Assembly: GCA_947472645.1 (NCBI GenBank)
Contig: CANJBQ010000024.1
Coordinates: 1 to 45,342 of the forward strand
DNA: 45,342 nucleotides
Origin: Burkholderiaceae bacterium
GTDB taxonomy: Bacteria; Pseudomonadota; Gammaproteobacteria; Burkholderiales; Burkholderiaceae
Direction of reading: 5' to 3'
Part shown: piece by piece, positions 16,609-28,587 of the stretch
Layout: the number at the start of each line of letters is the position of its first letter
How positions within the stretch are numbered: position 1 is the first letter of the stretch
The notes under the pieces: generated by a model
What the model was told of the DNA's origin: nothing
Database searches by the model: none
The model's input: the letters and a program-made list of their open reading frames with translations, nothing else
Translations under genes and position numbers: made by a program

Positions 16609-18093
16609 ATGAATGCAATTACTGAACCGTCCTTAAGAAGCCGCCAAAAGTTTTTAGTTGGGCTTTTAAAGCCTATTCTCAATGATGATTGTTTGTTATG
16701 GGAACCTGAAGATACAATCCCCTACGAATGCGATGGACTAGCCGCTTATCGTCAAATGCCGCTAGCTGTTGCACTACCTACCACAGAGCAACAGGTTATA
16801 GCTATTTTAAAAATTTGCCATACCCATCAAATTCCGATCGTCCCACGCGGGGCTGGAACGGGATTATCTGGTGGTGCTATGCCGATTGCTGAAGGGCTCG
16901 TTCTGTCATTAGCCAAATTTAAAAAAATATTAGCCATTGACCCCATCGCAAGAATCGCCAACGTTCAACCAGGAGTTCGAAACTTAGCCATCTCAGAAGC
17001 TGTCGCAAAGCATCAACTCTATTACGCGCCAGATCCATCTTCCCAAATTGCTTGCACGATTGGGGGCAATGTTAGTGAAAATTCCGGTGGGGTACACTGC
17101 TTAAAATACGGTCTAACCATCCATAATGTTCTAAGAATACGGGCTATTTTAATTACTGGCGAAGTCGTCGAGTTTGGTGGTCTTGCGCCAGATAGCCCAG
17201 GCTTAGATCTGTTTTCAGTATTTATTGGTAGCGAAGGAATGTTGGCTATCGTTACCGAAGTGACAGTGAAGTTAATTCCAAAACCACAAATCGCTAAAGT
17301 CATTATGGCGAGCTTTGACGATATCGAAAAAGGTGGCAATGCAGTAGCAGCAGTGATTGGCGCCGGAATCATTCCAGCTGGACTAGAAATGATGGATCAG
17401 CCTGCCACAAGAGCCGTAGAAGAATTTGTTCATGCTGGCTACGATATCGACGCTCAAACTATCCTTCTTTGTGAGTCCGACGGCACTCCCGAAGAAGTTG
17501 CGGAAGAAATCGCAAAGATGAGCGCAGTTTTAAAAGCAAGTGGCGCAACGCGTATTCAAGTATCAGAGTCAGAGGCTGAACGACTCAAGTTTTGGAGTGG
17601 GCGTAAAAATGCTTTCCCAGCGGCGGGTCGAGTCTCCCCAGACTACTACTGCATGGATGGCACAATTCCTCGTCGTCAAATCTCAGAACTTCTCAAGCGT
17701 ATCAAAGGCATGGAAAAGAAATACCAATTAGGCTGTATGAATGTTTTTCATGCCGGAGATGGCAACATGCATCCTTTGATTATGTTTAATGGTGCAGATC
17801 ACGCACAATGGCTTCGCGCAGAAGACTTCGGCGCAGAAATTTTAGAGGCCTGTGTTGAGCTTGGTGGAACAATTACTGGTGAACATGGTGTTGGCATTGA
17901 AAAAATTAACTCTATGTGTATTCAGTTTTCTGAATTAGAAAGGAACTTCTTTTGGGGAATTAAAGCTTCATTTGATCCACAAAAACTATTAAATCCTGAT
18001 AAAGCGATTCCAACCCTTAACCGTTGTGCAGAGTATGGCCGGATGCGCATTAGCAAAGGAATACTTCCACACCCAGAATTAGAACGTTTTTAA
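16609..18093 (+). CDS. glcD: Glycolate oxidase FAD subunit GlcD
   Basis: GlcD is the flavin subunit of glycolate dehydrogenase, which oxidises glycolate to glyoxylate. The 494-residue protein has an FAD-binding PCMH domain with PRGAGTGLSGGA (about 80-91) and IGGNVSENSGGVHCLKYG, and a C-terminal FAD-oxidase domain with MNVFHAGDGNMHP and GEHGVGIEK. The frame is open upstream to 16558, but I chose ATG 16609 because the protein then starts MNAITEPSLRSR and the extension would overlap the divergent gene. Only a distant GAGGG precedes it. glcE follows nine bases downstream. Confidence 0.94.
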   Translation: MNAITEPSLRSRQKFLVGLLKPILNDDCLLWEPEDTIPYECDGLAAYRQMPLAVALPTTEQQVIAILKICHTHQIPIVPRGAGTGLSGGAMPIAEGLVLSLAKFKKILAIDPIARIANVQPGVRNLAISEAVAKHQLYYAPDPSSQIACTIGGNVSENSGGVHCLKYGLTIHNVLRIRAILITGEVVEFGGLAPDSPGLDLFSVFIGSEGMLAIVTEVTVKLIPKPQIAKVIMASFDDIEKGGNAVAAVIGAGIIPAGLEMMDQPATRAVEEFVHAGYDIDAQTILLCESDGTPEEVAEEIAKMSAVLKASGATRIQVSESEAERLKFWSGRKNAFPAAGRVSPDYYCMDGTIPRRQISELLKRIKGMEKKYQLGCMNVFHAGDGNMHPLIMFNGADHAQWLRAEDFGAEILEACVELGGTITGEHGVGIEKINSMCIQFSELERNFFWGIKASFDPQKLLNPDKAIPTLNRCAEYGRMRISKGILPHPELERF

Positions 18094-18102
18094 TCCTTAC
18101 CT

Positions 18103-19206
18103 ATGCACGCTGCTATTTCACAATTTCAAGAACAGATTCAATCTGCTATTACAAATCAAAGCACGATTAATATTACGGGCGGTAATACAAAACATTGGTA
18201 CGGCGATATTGCCCATGGAATAACTCTTAATACAAGTTCATATCAAGGAATCCTTGACTATCAGGCAGAAGAGCTCGTCATTACTGTTTGTGCTGGTACG
18301 CCCCTCAAAGAGGTCGAATCAACCTTAGCAAAAAAAAATCAGTACTTTGCTTTCGACCCACCTCATTTTGGCCCAGGGGCCACGATTGGCGGGATGATTG
18401 CTGCAGGTTTAGCTGGCCCAGGTCGAGGCCAATATGGGGGCCTTCGGGATTATGTACTTGGTATAAAAATTATGGATGGTCGTGGTGAAATACTATCGTT
18501 TGGCGGCAAAGTGATGAAAAATGTCGCAGGCTATGATGTCTCACGCTTGCTACCAGGCTCGCTTGGCACTATCGCCCTTTTACTGGAGGTATCCATTAAA
18601 GTCTTACCGCGACCCTCAAAAACACAAACTTTGCAATTTCATATCCCACAAGCTCAAGCAATTGTCCAAATGAATACTTGGGCAAGCCAACCTCTACCTT
18701 TATCGGCAAGTGCTTGGATTGGTAACTCTAGCGAAGGGCAATTATGGATGCGACTATCTGGAGCAAACGCGGCAGTCGAAGCAGCAATCATTAAAATGAA
18801 TCAACATGTGTCTGGGCACATCGTCCCAGAAGATGAGGCTGCAACCTTTTGGGAAAGCATCAAAGAACAACAGCACTCTTTTTTTACTGGGTCAGATGAT
18901 CCTTTGTGGCGCTTTGCTATTGAACCACTGAGCGCACCTCTACCGCTCGAAAACCCCACCCTCATCGAGTGGTATGCAGGACAGCGTTGGGTAAAAGGTC
19001 CTCTTTTAGAATCACAGGCACAACAAATGGCGCAACAGTATGGTGGTCATGCAACTCTCTTTAGAGGTGAAAAACTCAAAAATACTAGTGTCTTTACCCC
19101 ACTCTCATTCAATCCTTTAACGGCTCCCCTAGAAATTATCCAACAACGAATTAGGCAGACCTTTGATCCGCATGGCATCTTTAATACTGGCCGAATGCCC
19201 TACTAA
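18103..19206 (+). CDS. glcE: Glycolate oxidase subunit GlcE
   Basis: GlcE is the second FAD-binding subunit of glycolate dehydrogenase. The 367-residue protein resembles a shortened GlcD: ITGGNTKHWYG near the N-terminus, the flavin-domain blocks FDPPHFGPGATIGGMIAAGL and GGKVMKNVAGYDVSRL, and the closing FDPHGIFNTGRMPY, where GlcE proteins end. It lies between glcD and glcF with gaps of nine and three bases, as in the glc operons of other proteobacteria. Length is normal. Confidence 0.94.
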   Translation: MHAAISQFQEQIQSAITNQSTINITGGNTKHWYGDIAHGITLNTSSYQGILDYQAEELVITVCAGTPLKEVESTLAKKNQYFAFDPPHFGPGATIGGMIAAGLAGPGRGQYGGLRDYVLGIKIMDGRGEILSFGGKVMKNVAGYDVSRLLPGSLGTIALLLEVSIKVLPRPSKTQTLQFHIPQAQAIVQMNTWASQPLPLSASAWIGNSSEGQLWMRLSGANAAVEAAIIKMNQHVSGHIVPEDEAATFWESIKEQQHSFFTGSDDPLWRFAIEPLSAPLPLENPTLIEWYAGQRWVKGPLLESQAQQMAQQYGGHATLFRGEKLKNTSVFTPLSFNPLTAPLEIIQQRIRQTFDPHGIFNTGRMPY

Positions 19207-19209
19207 TTT

Positions 19210-20472
19210 ATGCAAACCGACTTATCACCACAACTCATCAATCACCCTGAGGGTATAGAAGCGCAAAAACTTCTAGCGAACTGCGTGCATTGCGGTTTTT
19301 GTACGGCAACCTGTCCAACTTATCAGATTCTGGGTGATGAGCTAGATGGTCCCCGCGGACGTATTTATCTCATCAAACAAATGGCTGAAGGTAAGCAGGC
19401 CACTGCAAAAACTCGATTACATTTAGATCGTTGTCTTACCTGTCGCAACTGTGAGAGCACCTGTCCAAGCGGTGTACAGTATGGTCATTTATTAGATATT
19501 GGAAGAAAATGGGCTGAAGAGCAAACGCCACCACGCCCCATTAAAGAAAGAGCAGTCCGCTGGCTTCTAAAAGAAACCTTAACTAGATCAGAGATATTTG
19601 ACCCGGCAATGAAAATTGGCCGGGCTATTAAACCTTTACTCCCTTCTTCATTACAAAAGAAGATCCCAACTAGCTATTTTGATCAAGACTCCACGCTAAT
19701 AAAAACTAGCTCTTTTGCTACTAAAATGCTGTTTTTAGAAGGTTGCGTCCAACCAGGTATGCTACCTAATATCAATCAAGCAACTAGACGCGTCTTTCAG
19801 GCTCTAAATATCGAATTAATTGCTGCGCCTAAAGCTGGATGTTGTGGTGCCCTTCGTCATCATCTCAATGATCATGACGCGGCTAAAAATGAGATTCGTA
19901 AAAACATTGATGCCTGGATACCAATCATCGCGCAGGAAAAAATTAGCGCAATTGTAATGAATGCTTCTGGATGCGGGGTGATGGTTAAAGATTATGCGTA
20001 CCTTTTAAAAGATGACCCCCATTACGCGCTCCCAGCACAAACCATTAGCTCTCTAACAAAAGATATTAGTGAAATCGTGCCGCAGTATTTACCCGATTTA
20101 CTGAATGCCGTTGGTACAAATAATCATTTAGGGTTAACTTATCACCCACCGTGCACTTTACAACATGGTCAACAAATTAAAGGTAAGGTAGAGGATCTAT
20201 TAACTCAAATAGGGGTTAAGGTTAATCTTTGCGAAGATAGTCACATATGCTGTGGATCCGCTGGAACATACTCAATTCTTCAAGAATCTTTATCAAATCA
20301 GCTAAGAGAAAATAAGTTAGGTAAACTATTGGAGGCTTGTCATGATAATCAATCAAAATTTATCGTATCTGGAAACGTTGGTTGTATTACGCATCTTCAA
20401 AATGACAATATACCCGTAACCCACTGGATTGAGATTATTGATCAACTTCTACACACTAAATACATCAAATGA
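19210..20472 (+). CDS. glcF: Glycolate oxidase iron-sulfur subunit GlcF
   Basis: GlcF carries electrons from the flavin subunits of glycolate dehydrogenase towards the membrane quinone pool. The 420-residue protein has two ferredoxin-type [4Fe-4S] motifs, CVHCGFCTATCP (Cys25, 28, 31, 35) and CLTCRNCESTCP (Cys75, 78, 81, 85). Two cysteine-rich CCG-type domains follow, marked by GCCGALRHH and HICCGSAGTYS. The stop overlaps the yggS start (ATGA). No malate synthase or GlcC regulator gene is nearby in this window. Confidence 0.95.
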   Translation: MQTDLSPQLINHPEGIEAQKLLANCVHCGFCTATCPTYQILGDELDGPRGRIYLIKQMAEGKQATAKTRLHLDRCLTCRNCESTCPSGVQYGHLLDIGRKWAEEQTPPRPIKERAVRWLLKETLTRSEIFDPAMKIGRAIKPLLPSSLQKKIPTSYFDQDSTLIKTSSFATKMLFLEGCVQPGMLPNINQATRRVFQALNIELIAAPKAGCCGALRHHLNDHDAAKNEIRKNIDAWIPIIAQEKISAIVMNASGCGVMVKDYAYLLKDDPHYALPAQTISSLTKDISEIVPQYLPDLLNAVGTNNHLGLTYHPPCTLQHGQQIKGKVEDLLTQIGVKVNLCEDSHICCGSAGTYSILQESLSNQLRENKLGKLLEACHDNQSKFIVSGNVGCITHLQNDNIPVTHWIEIIDQLLHTKYIK

Positions 20473-21194
20473 GCGATATTTCTGATCAACTTTTTTCCGT
20501 TAAAAACCAAATTTCCCAAGCCTGTACTCGGGTTGGTCGAACTGATGAAAGCGTCCATCTGATCGCCGTTTCTAAAACGCACCCTGCATCAATGGTTAGA
20601 GAAGCATTTGTCGCCGGTCAAAAAGAGTTTGCTGAAAATTATGTTCAAGAAGGCACCGATAAAATAATTGAGCTAGAAGATCTCCGAAAAAAAATCATTT
20701 GGCACTTTATTGGTCCGGTGCAAAGTAATAAGACTCGTTTTATTGCTGAATCATTTGATTGGGTACAAAGTGTCGATCGTTTTAAAATTGCACAACGTTT
20801 ATCCGAGCAGCGCCCAAGAGATATGGAAGATTTGAATATCTGCCTCCAAGTCAATATGTCTGGTGAGTCCACCAAAAGTGGTGTGACTCCTGAGGATGCT
20901 TTGTTACTTTGCCTTGATATTGCCGAATTACCTAACATCACTTTACGGGGTTTAATGTCAATCCCAGAACCAGGTGCGTCATTACAATCGATGAAAAAGT
21001 TTCAAAAACTATTCCTCGACATCCAACAACATCTCAAAAGACATCAATTTAAAAACCGCTTCGATACCTTATCCCTTGGGATGTCAGATGATTTAGATCG
21101 TGCCATCGAAGCCGGAAGTACCATGGTTCGTGTTGGTACTGCTATTTTCGGCCCACGTGAGCCAGAAGTTATTGAGGAAGAGCCCGAAGAATAA
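20469..21194 (+). CDS. yggS: YggS/PLPBP family pyridoxal-phosphate homeostasis protein
   Basis: Members bind pyridoxal 5'-phosphate without known enzymatic activity and help keep free PLP low. The 241-residue protein has the PLP lysine Lys36 in IAVSKTHPA, the WHFIGPVQSNKTR block (about 78-90), and the phosphate-binding end SLGMSDDLDRAIEAGSTMVRVG followed by GTAIFG. The C-terminus is unusually acidic (EPEVIEEEPEE). It overlaps glcF by four bases and is followed by proC after two bases, the yggS-proC pairing seen in many bacteria. Confidence 0.95.
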   Translation: MSDISDQLFSVKNQISQACTRVGRTDESVHLIAVSKTHPASMVREAFVAGQKEFAENYVQEGTDKIIELEDLRKKIIWHFIGPVQSNKTRFIAESFDWVQSVDRFKIAQRLSEQRPRDMEDLNICLQVNMSGESTKSGVTPEDALLLCLDIAELPNITLRGLMSIPEPGASLQSMKKFQKLFLDIQQHLKRHQFKNRFDTLSLGMSDDLDRAIEAGSTMVRVGTAIFGPREPEVIEEEPEE

Positions 21195-21196
21195 AC

Positions 21197-22048
21197 ATGG
21201 TCAATCCAACACAAATCAAAATTGCATTTATTGGCGGCGGCAATATGGCGAGTGCGATGCTAAGTGGATTGATTCATAACGGGCTAGAGCCAAAAAACCT
21301 GTTAGCAATTGATCCATCTGCATCTGCACGTGATCTACTGATTACAAAATATCAAATTACTACCCAGGCGGATCTTCGTTCAAGTAAAAGCTTCCTACAT
21401 TCAGCCTCACTCATTGTCCTTAGTATCAAGCCTCAGCAAATGCAAGAAGCTCTCAATGAGCTCCGTACTGTTTTACAAGAGTTTTCAGATTGCCAACCAT
21501 TAATTCTGAGCATCGTTGCCGGAGTTCGATTAGGCGATATCGAAAAATATGTAGGAAATGCTCGTATTGTGCGCGCAATGCCCAATACTCCAGCCTTAAT
21601 CCAAAAAGGCGTAACAGGGCTCTTTCGCGGAAAATCAGTGAATGAAGCAGATGTGCAATTAATTGAAGTCGTCAACCATGCTGTAGGGCATTTTGTATGG
21701 GTTGATCAAGAAGAACTTTTAGATGTGGTTACCGCATTATCAGGAAGTGGTCCTGCCTATGTCTTTTCAATGATTGAGAACCTCATTGAAAGTGCCTGCT
21801 CTCTAGGACTTACTTATGATCAGGCAAAATTGCTCGCTACCCAAACAGTCATCGGTGCAGGAGAACTAGCACATCAATCCCTTGAGTCTCCAAGTATTCT
21901 GCGTGAGAAAGTAACCTCTAAAGGTGGTACTACTTTTGCTGCGCTTGAGATACTTCGTGAAAAACAGTGGGGTCAGTCTTTGCAATCTGCGGTTATAGCA
22001 GCCGCAAAAAGAGCTAAAGAATTAGGTGACGAATTTAGTCAAAAGTAA
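21197..22048 (+). CDS. proC: Pyrroline-5-carboxylate reductase
   Basis: ProC reduces 1-pyrroline-5-carboxylate to L-proline with NAD(P)H in the last step of proline synthesis. The 283-residue protein has an N-terminal Rossmann motif FIGGGNMASAM (11-21), the VRAMPNTPALI block, and the C-terminal signature ALSGSGPAYVFSMIE with TSKGGTT. Length is normal. It is the last gene of the run glcDEF-yggS-proC and meets ubiA tail to tail with three bases between the stops. Confidence 0.96.
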   Translation: MVNPTQIKIAFIGGGNMASAMLSGLIHNGLEPKNLLAIDPSASARDLLITKYQITTQADLRSSKSFLHSASLIVLSIKPQQMQEALNELRTVLQEFSDCQPLILSIVAGVRLGDIEKYVGNARIVRAMPNTPALIQKGVTGLFRGKSVNEADVQLIEVVNHAVGHFVWVDQEELLDVVTALSGSGPAYVFSMIENLIESACSLGLTYDQAKLLATQTVIGAGELAHQSLESPSILREKVTSKGGTTFAALEILREKQWGQSLQSAVIAAAKRAKELGDEFSQK

Positions 22049-22051
22049 TAT

Positions 22052-22924
22052 TCACTTTAAGTAAGCCATGGCAACGCCTGCAAATAATGCGGCGCCTAGC
22101 CAGTTGTTGTGATTAAAGGCTTTGAAACATTTCATGCGATCGCGAGTTTTAACTAGAGTGTAATGATAAATAGCACATCCTACGCCCACGAACCAACCTA
22201 CCCAGAACCAATGATTCAGATTTTCAAGTATGGCTAAGTAAGCCATAATGATAAAAAATAAAAGGTAACAAATCACAATAGCAGTGACCTCGAATTGTCC
22301 AAAAGTAATGGCGGAGGTCTTAATACCAATTTTTATATCATCGTCACGATCGACCATCGCATAGGCTGTATCGTAGGCAATTGCCCAAAAAACATTACCA
22401 AGTAGCATAAGCCACGCTTGCCATGGCACTTCATTTAATTCGGCAGCATATGTCATGGGTATCCCAAAGCCAAAAGCAATCCCAAGAATAGCTTGGGGCA
22501 TAGCAAAAAACCTTTTTGTAAAGGGGTACAAAATTGCAATGAACAAAGCAGCAAAGGACAGCTCAATAGTCAATCGATTTAAGGGCAAAACTAACCCAAA
22601 AGAAATAAGTGCCAAGACTCCAGCGACGAATAGAGTTTCTTTTTTACTTATCTGTCCAGCCGTTAGAGGACGGTTTTCCGTGCGCTTGACATGCCTATCA
22701 AAATCACGGTCGGCATAATCATTCATGGCGCAGCCAGCACTTCTCATGAGCAAAGTACCCATGCAAAATATAAATACATGCAATAGTGGCGGATGGCCAT
22801 GACTAGCAAACCATAGCGCCCATAATGTTGGCCACAGAAGCAATACCGTCCCAATCGGTTTGTGTAATCGAACCAAATAAGCATACTGAATCAGTCGACC
22901 CTTGAATTGCTCCATCAAAGCCAT
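22052..22924 (-). CDS. ubiA: 4-hydroxybenzoate octaprenyltransferase
   Basis: UbiA is an inner-membrane prenyltransferase that attaches the polyprenyl chain to 4-hydroxybenzoate in ubiquinone synthesis. The 290-residue protein is highly hydrophobic, with about eight membrane segments. It carries both aspartate-rich motifs, [19 protein letters not shown] (about 68-86) and [12 protein letters not shown] (about 190-201). The start overlaps the oxyR stop by ten bases; a second ATG three codons in (22915) would nearly remove the overlap. It is probably the last gene of recG-oxyR-ubiA. Confidence 0.95.
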   Translation of the reverse strand: MALMEQFKGRLIQYAYLVRLHKPIGTVLLLWPTLWALWFASHGHPPLLHVFIFCMGTLLMRSAGCAMNDYADRDFDRHVKRTENRPLTAGQISKKETLFVAGVLALISFGLVLPLNRLTIELSFAALFIAILYPFTKRFFAMPQAILGIAFGFGIPMTYAAELNEVPWQAWLMLLGNVFWAIAYDTAYAMVDRDDDIKIGIKTSAITFGQFEVTAIVICYLLFFIIMAYLAILENLNHWFWVGWFVGVGCAIYHYTLVKTRDRMKCFKAFNHNNWLGAALFAGVAMAYLK

Positions 22925-23838
22925 TTAACCCCTATTAATGAGCATAACTGAATCGTTTTTGCGAGAGCCTGAATCGCTGGCGCCCTTTGAATCCCCTTAC
23001 GATAAACAAGAACAACTCGGCGGCAGGGTTGAGGATCAATGAATGGAATATATTGTATTAAAGATTCTTTTAAGTTATTTTCTGAAACGGCCGTTTTAGG
23101 CAATACCGAAATACCAATTCCACCAGCAACCATCTGTCGAATCGTTTCTAAGGAGGATCCTTCATAATTTTTGGGCCCCTCTTCAAACAAAAATTTAGCT
23201 CTGTTTAGTTCTGGACAAACTTGTAGAACATGATCTCTAAAACAGTGTCCTGCCCCGAGGAGCAACATATTTTGAGTACTTAACTCATGCGGCTCAATCG
23301 ACTCTCGCTTTGCCCACTCATGCGCCTGAGGAACAGTCACCATATAAGGCTCATCATATAACTCAATTACCTCTAAACCATTGCGATTAAAGGGCTCGGC
23401 TAAGACAGCGCAATCTAGTTCATCTTGCTTGAGCATTTCTAAGATTGAAGCAGTAAATGTCTCAAATAAAAATAAAGGAATATGAGGTAATCGATCTTTT
23501 GCTTCACCGACTAAACTTGGCAATAGATAGGGTGCAATCGTATAAATGGCTCCTAGGCGAAGTGGTCCCTTCATGGGATCTACACCAATCTTAGCCATAT
23601 CTGAAAAACGCTTGGTTTCTTCCAAAATACGAAGGGCTTGTTCAATCAGTAATTTGCCCAGAGGGGTAACTGAAATATCCCCAGAGTGGCGATGAAAAAT
23701 TTGCACATCTAACTCTTCCTCCAGCTTTTTAACAGCAACAGATAGTGTAGGTTGCGAGACAAAACAAGCCTGCGCCGCTCGTCCAAAATGTTTTTCTCTG
23801 GCAACTGCAACAATATAGCGAAGTTCAGTAAGTGTCAT
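22915..23838 (-). CDS. oxyR: OxyR, LysR-family hydrogen peroxide sensor
   Basis: OxyR activates peroxide-defence genes when H2O2 forms a disulfide between two cysteines. The 307-residue protein has a LysR-type helix-turn-helix (about 1-60, with [24 protein letters not shown]) and a regulatory domain. The redox pair is present at Cys199 and Cys208 ([12 protein letters not shown]), the same numbering as in E. coli OxyR, which separates it from other LysR proteins. It starts two bases after recG on the same strand. The recG-oxyR neighbourhood is known in other proteobacteria. No catalase or peroxidase gene is in the window. Confidence 0.96.
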   Translation of the reverse strand: MTLTELRYIVAVAREKHFGRAAQACFVSQPTLSVAVKKLEEELDVQIFHRHSGDISVTPLGKLLIEQALRILEETKRFSDMAKIGVDPMKGPLRLGAIYTIAPYLLPSLVGEAKDRLPHIPLFLFETFTASILEMLKQDELDCAVLAEPFNRNGLEVIELYDEPYMVTVPQAHEWAKRESIEPHELSTQNMLLLGAGHCFRDHVLQVCPELNRAKFLFEEGPKNYEGSSLETIRQMVAGGIGISVLPKTAVSENNLKESLIQYIPFIDPQPCRRVVLVYRKGIQRAPAIQALAKTIQLCSLIGVKWL

Positions 23839-23840
23839 AT

Positions 23841-25901
23841 TTATGCTTTTAGATAATCAGCTCGTGAGCCAAGCCAGCGCCTTAGATGAAGCTCAGCTAG
23901 TTCGGGAGCTGTAGCTAATATATCATGTGCAAAGTCTTTTACAAGTGATACTAACCATGCATCTCTTTGTAAATCAACAAAACGCAACATAGACTCTCCC
24001 GATTGCCTTGACCCTAATAATTCTCCTGGCCCCCTTAGAGATAAGTCATGCTCAGCAATAATAAAACCGTCTGAATTTTCACGTAAAACTTTTAATCGCT
24101 CTTTTGCTGCAAAAGATAAATGCTCGCTATACAAGAGAATACAAACAGAGTCAGCTTCGCCTCTTCCAACCCGCCCCCTTAATTGGTGTATTTGCGAGTA
24201 TCCAAAACGCTCAGAATGCTCAATAATCATGAGGCTTGCATTAGGAACATCTACTCCAACCTCTATTACAGTTGTACTTACCAATAACTGAATGCTGCCA
24301 CTCTTGAAGTCAGCCATGATGCTTGATTTTTCCTCACTCGACATCCTGCCATGCATCATCGCAATACGGTACTCTGTGAGTTTGGCTTTTAAAGATTCAA
24401 ATGTATCTGTCACTGTTTGTAACTGCAAAACTTCAGACTCTTCTATTAATGGACAAACCCAATAGGCTTGTCGACCAAGCGTAAGCTCTTTTCGGATTCC
24501 AAGAATGACTTCGTCACGTCGTGAATCTTTAAATAATTTTGTTAAGATGGGTTTGCGTCCGGGAGGTAACTCATCAATCACAGAAACCTCTAAATCGGCG
24601 TAGTATGTCATTGCCAGTGTTCTTGGAATCGGCGTAGCTGACATCATTAATTGATGCGAGAAAATATCTTCCGATCCCTGTCTTCCATGAAATTGCAGGC
24701 GCTGCCTTACTCCAAATCGATGCTGCTCATCAATGATGGCTAGTCCTAGTTGAGCAAACTCGACTCCTTCTTGAATTAAGGCATGAGTTCCAATCGCTAA
24801 CTGCGCTTGACCTGTTTTTATTTTCTCTTGTGCTAGTTTTTTTTCTTTCGATTTCAAGCTACCAGTTAACCAGACCATTTCAACGCCTAGCTCTAAAAAC
24901 CAAGGCTCAAATTTTCGAAAATGTTGTTCCGCCAAAATTTCTGTTGGCGCCATCAGCGCCACCTGATAACCATGATCAATTGCATGTGCCGCTGCGAGCG
25001 CCGCAACGGCTGTCTTACCACTCCCAACATCTCCTTGTAATAGACGATTCATCGGATAAGGTTTGGCTAAATCATTGGCAATTTCTCCCCACACCTTCTT
25101 TTGAGCGTCAGTTAATGTAAATGGTAATAAATCAAAAAGTCTTTGGACAAAACCCCCTGGGGATTGATTCATGCAAGGCGCTTTTCTTTTTTGTCTTTCG
25201 ATATGCGCGCGTTGCAAAGAAATCTGTTGCGCCAATAATTCCTCAAACTGAATTCTGCGCCAGGCAGGGTGAGTTCGTTCCAATAAAGCGTCTTTATTAG
25301 TCTGTACTGTAGGGTAATGCAAAGAAAAGATGGATTCCTCTAAACTCGGTAAATCTTTTAAAAAACTATACCTAGGGTCAGTAATACTGCCAAGTGGAAT
25401 AATCTCTCGTAAAAACTTTCTGACTGATGGGTCCTTTAAACCTTTCTCAATTCCTTTTCGAACGGTGATTTGACCAATCCCAGCGATAGTTGAGTAAACC
25501 GGCGTTAATTGTTGAGGTAAAGGGGTCTCTGGTAGCACTTGTTTAACGGTTGGATGAACCATTTCAGGCCCCATAAACCCTTGTTTCACCTCTCCCCTGA
25601 CCCTTAAAAAATTACCTATTGCCATTTGCTTTTGTTGGCTGGGGTAAAAATTGAGAAAGCGAAGAACCAATTCGGCATCTTGATCAGCAATGACGACAAT
25701 TAACTGGCGACGTGGTCTAAACTTCACCTCACAAAGAATGACCTTACCTTGTGTTTGAACATTAGCGTTGCCAAAACCAGAAATGGCCTCTTCAACAGAA
25801 GTTAATTCTGTCTCATCCTCGTAACGGATTGGGAGGTGAAGAGCTAAAGCCGCCGGTGTATCTAGTCCGAGACGCTCTAATGGTGATTTATTTTCTGGCA
25901 T
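23841..25901 (-). CDS. recG: RecG, ATP-dependent DNA helicase
   Basis: RecG reverses stalled replication forks and processes branched DNA. The 686-residue protein has an N-terminal wedge/OB domain (about 45-150), superfamily 2 helicase motifs including Walker A LLQGDVGSGKTAVA (about 288-301) and DEQHRFGVRQR, then SATPIPRTLA, and the C-terminal QLRGRVGRG block. Length is normal. It is divergent from queA across 50 bases and probably heads the recG-oxyR-ubiA transcript. Confidence 0.96.
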   Translation of the reverse strand: MPENKSPLERLGLDTPAALALHLPIRYEDETELTSVEEAISGFGNANVQTQGKVILCEVKFRPRRQLIVVIADQDAELVLRFLNFYPSQQKQMAIGNFLRVRGEVKQGFMGPEMVHPTVKQVLPETPLPQQLTPVYSTIAGIGQITVRKGIEKGLKDPSVRKFLREIIPLGSITDPRYSFLKDLPSLEESIFSLHYPTVQTNKDALLERTHPAWRRIQFEELLAQQISLQRAHIERQKRKAPCMNQSPGGFVQRLFDLLPFTLTDAQKKVWGEIANDLAKPYPMNRLLQGDVGSGKTAVAALAAAHAIDHGYQVALMAPTEILAEQHFRKFEPWFLELGVEMVWLTGSLKSKEKKLAQEKIKTGQAQLAIGTHALIQEGVEFAQLGLAIIDEQHRFGVRQRLQFHGRQGSEDIFSHQLMMSATPIPRTLAMTYYADLEVSVIDELPPGRKPILTKLFKDSRRDEVILGIRKELTLGRQAYWVCPLIEESEVLQLQTVTDTFESLKAKLTEYRIAMMHGRMSSEEKSSIMADFKSGSIQLLVSTTVIEVGVDVPNASLMIIEHSERFGYSQIHQLRGRVGRGEADSVCILLYSEHLSFAAKERLKVLRENSDGFIIAEHDLSLRGPGELLGSRQSGESMLRFVDLQRDAWLVSLVKDFAHDILATAPELAELHLRRWLGSRADYLKA

Positions 25902-25951
25902 AAAGTTTTACTAATCCGTTTAGAATATCCCATTTACAAAGACATCACTAT

Positions 25952-28191
<2,240 letters not shown>

Positions 28192-28252
28192 GTCCGTTAA
28201 AATCATCTTAATTTGAATTCATCTTGTTTTATTAACTTTATAAGGAATTACC

Positions 28253-28579
28253 ATGTGGATTAACAATGCTTATGCTCAATTTGGTGGCGCTGGCGGTGCA
28301 GATAGTGGAATGTCATCCATCATCATGATGATTGGTATGTTTGCTGTTCTCTATTTCATTATGATCAGACCACAAATGAAACGTCAAAAAGAATTAAAGG
28401 CTATGTTAGAGTCGCTCGCTAAAGGTGATGAAGTAACTACCGCAAGCGGGTTGATGGGGAAAATTACTGAACTCAAAGATCAATATGTTACCTTAGAGCT
28501 TGCGCCAAACCTCACTGTGAAAATGCAAAGATCTGCGATCGGCGCAGTTCTTCCAAAAGACACCCTTAAATCTATTTAA
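28253..28579 (+). CDS. yajC: YajC, Sec translocase accessory subunit
   Basis: YajC is a small inner-membrane protein that associates with SecDF. The 108-residue protein has a single membrane segment (about 22-40, IIMMIGMFAVLYFIMIRPQ) followed by the charged MKRQKELK and the conserved GDEVTTASGLMGKI. A good ribosome site, AAGGAA, lies just upstream of the ATG. It lies in the usual order tgt-yajC-secD-secF, eight bases before secD. Confidence 0.96.
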   Translation: MWINNAYAQFGGAGGADSGMSSIIMMIGMFAVLYFIMIRPQMKRQKELKAMLESLAKGDEVTTASGLMGKITELKDQYVTLELAPNLTVKMQRSAIGAVLPKDTLKSI

Positions 28580-28587
28580 GTACACGC

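Noticed and set aside
17022..17372. A 116-codon open frame on the minus strand inside glcD
   Set aside because: Lies wholly within the conserved FAD domain of glcD in the opposite direction; no independent support.
25902..25951. preQ1 riboswitch before queA
   Set aside because: The gap is only 50 bases and shows no G/C stem or preQ1-aptamer-like pattern.
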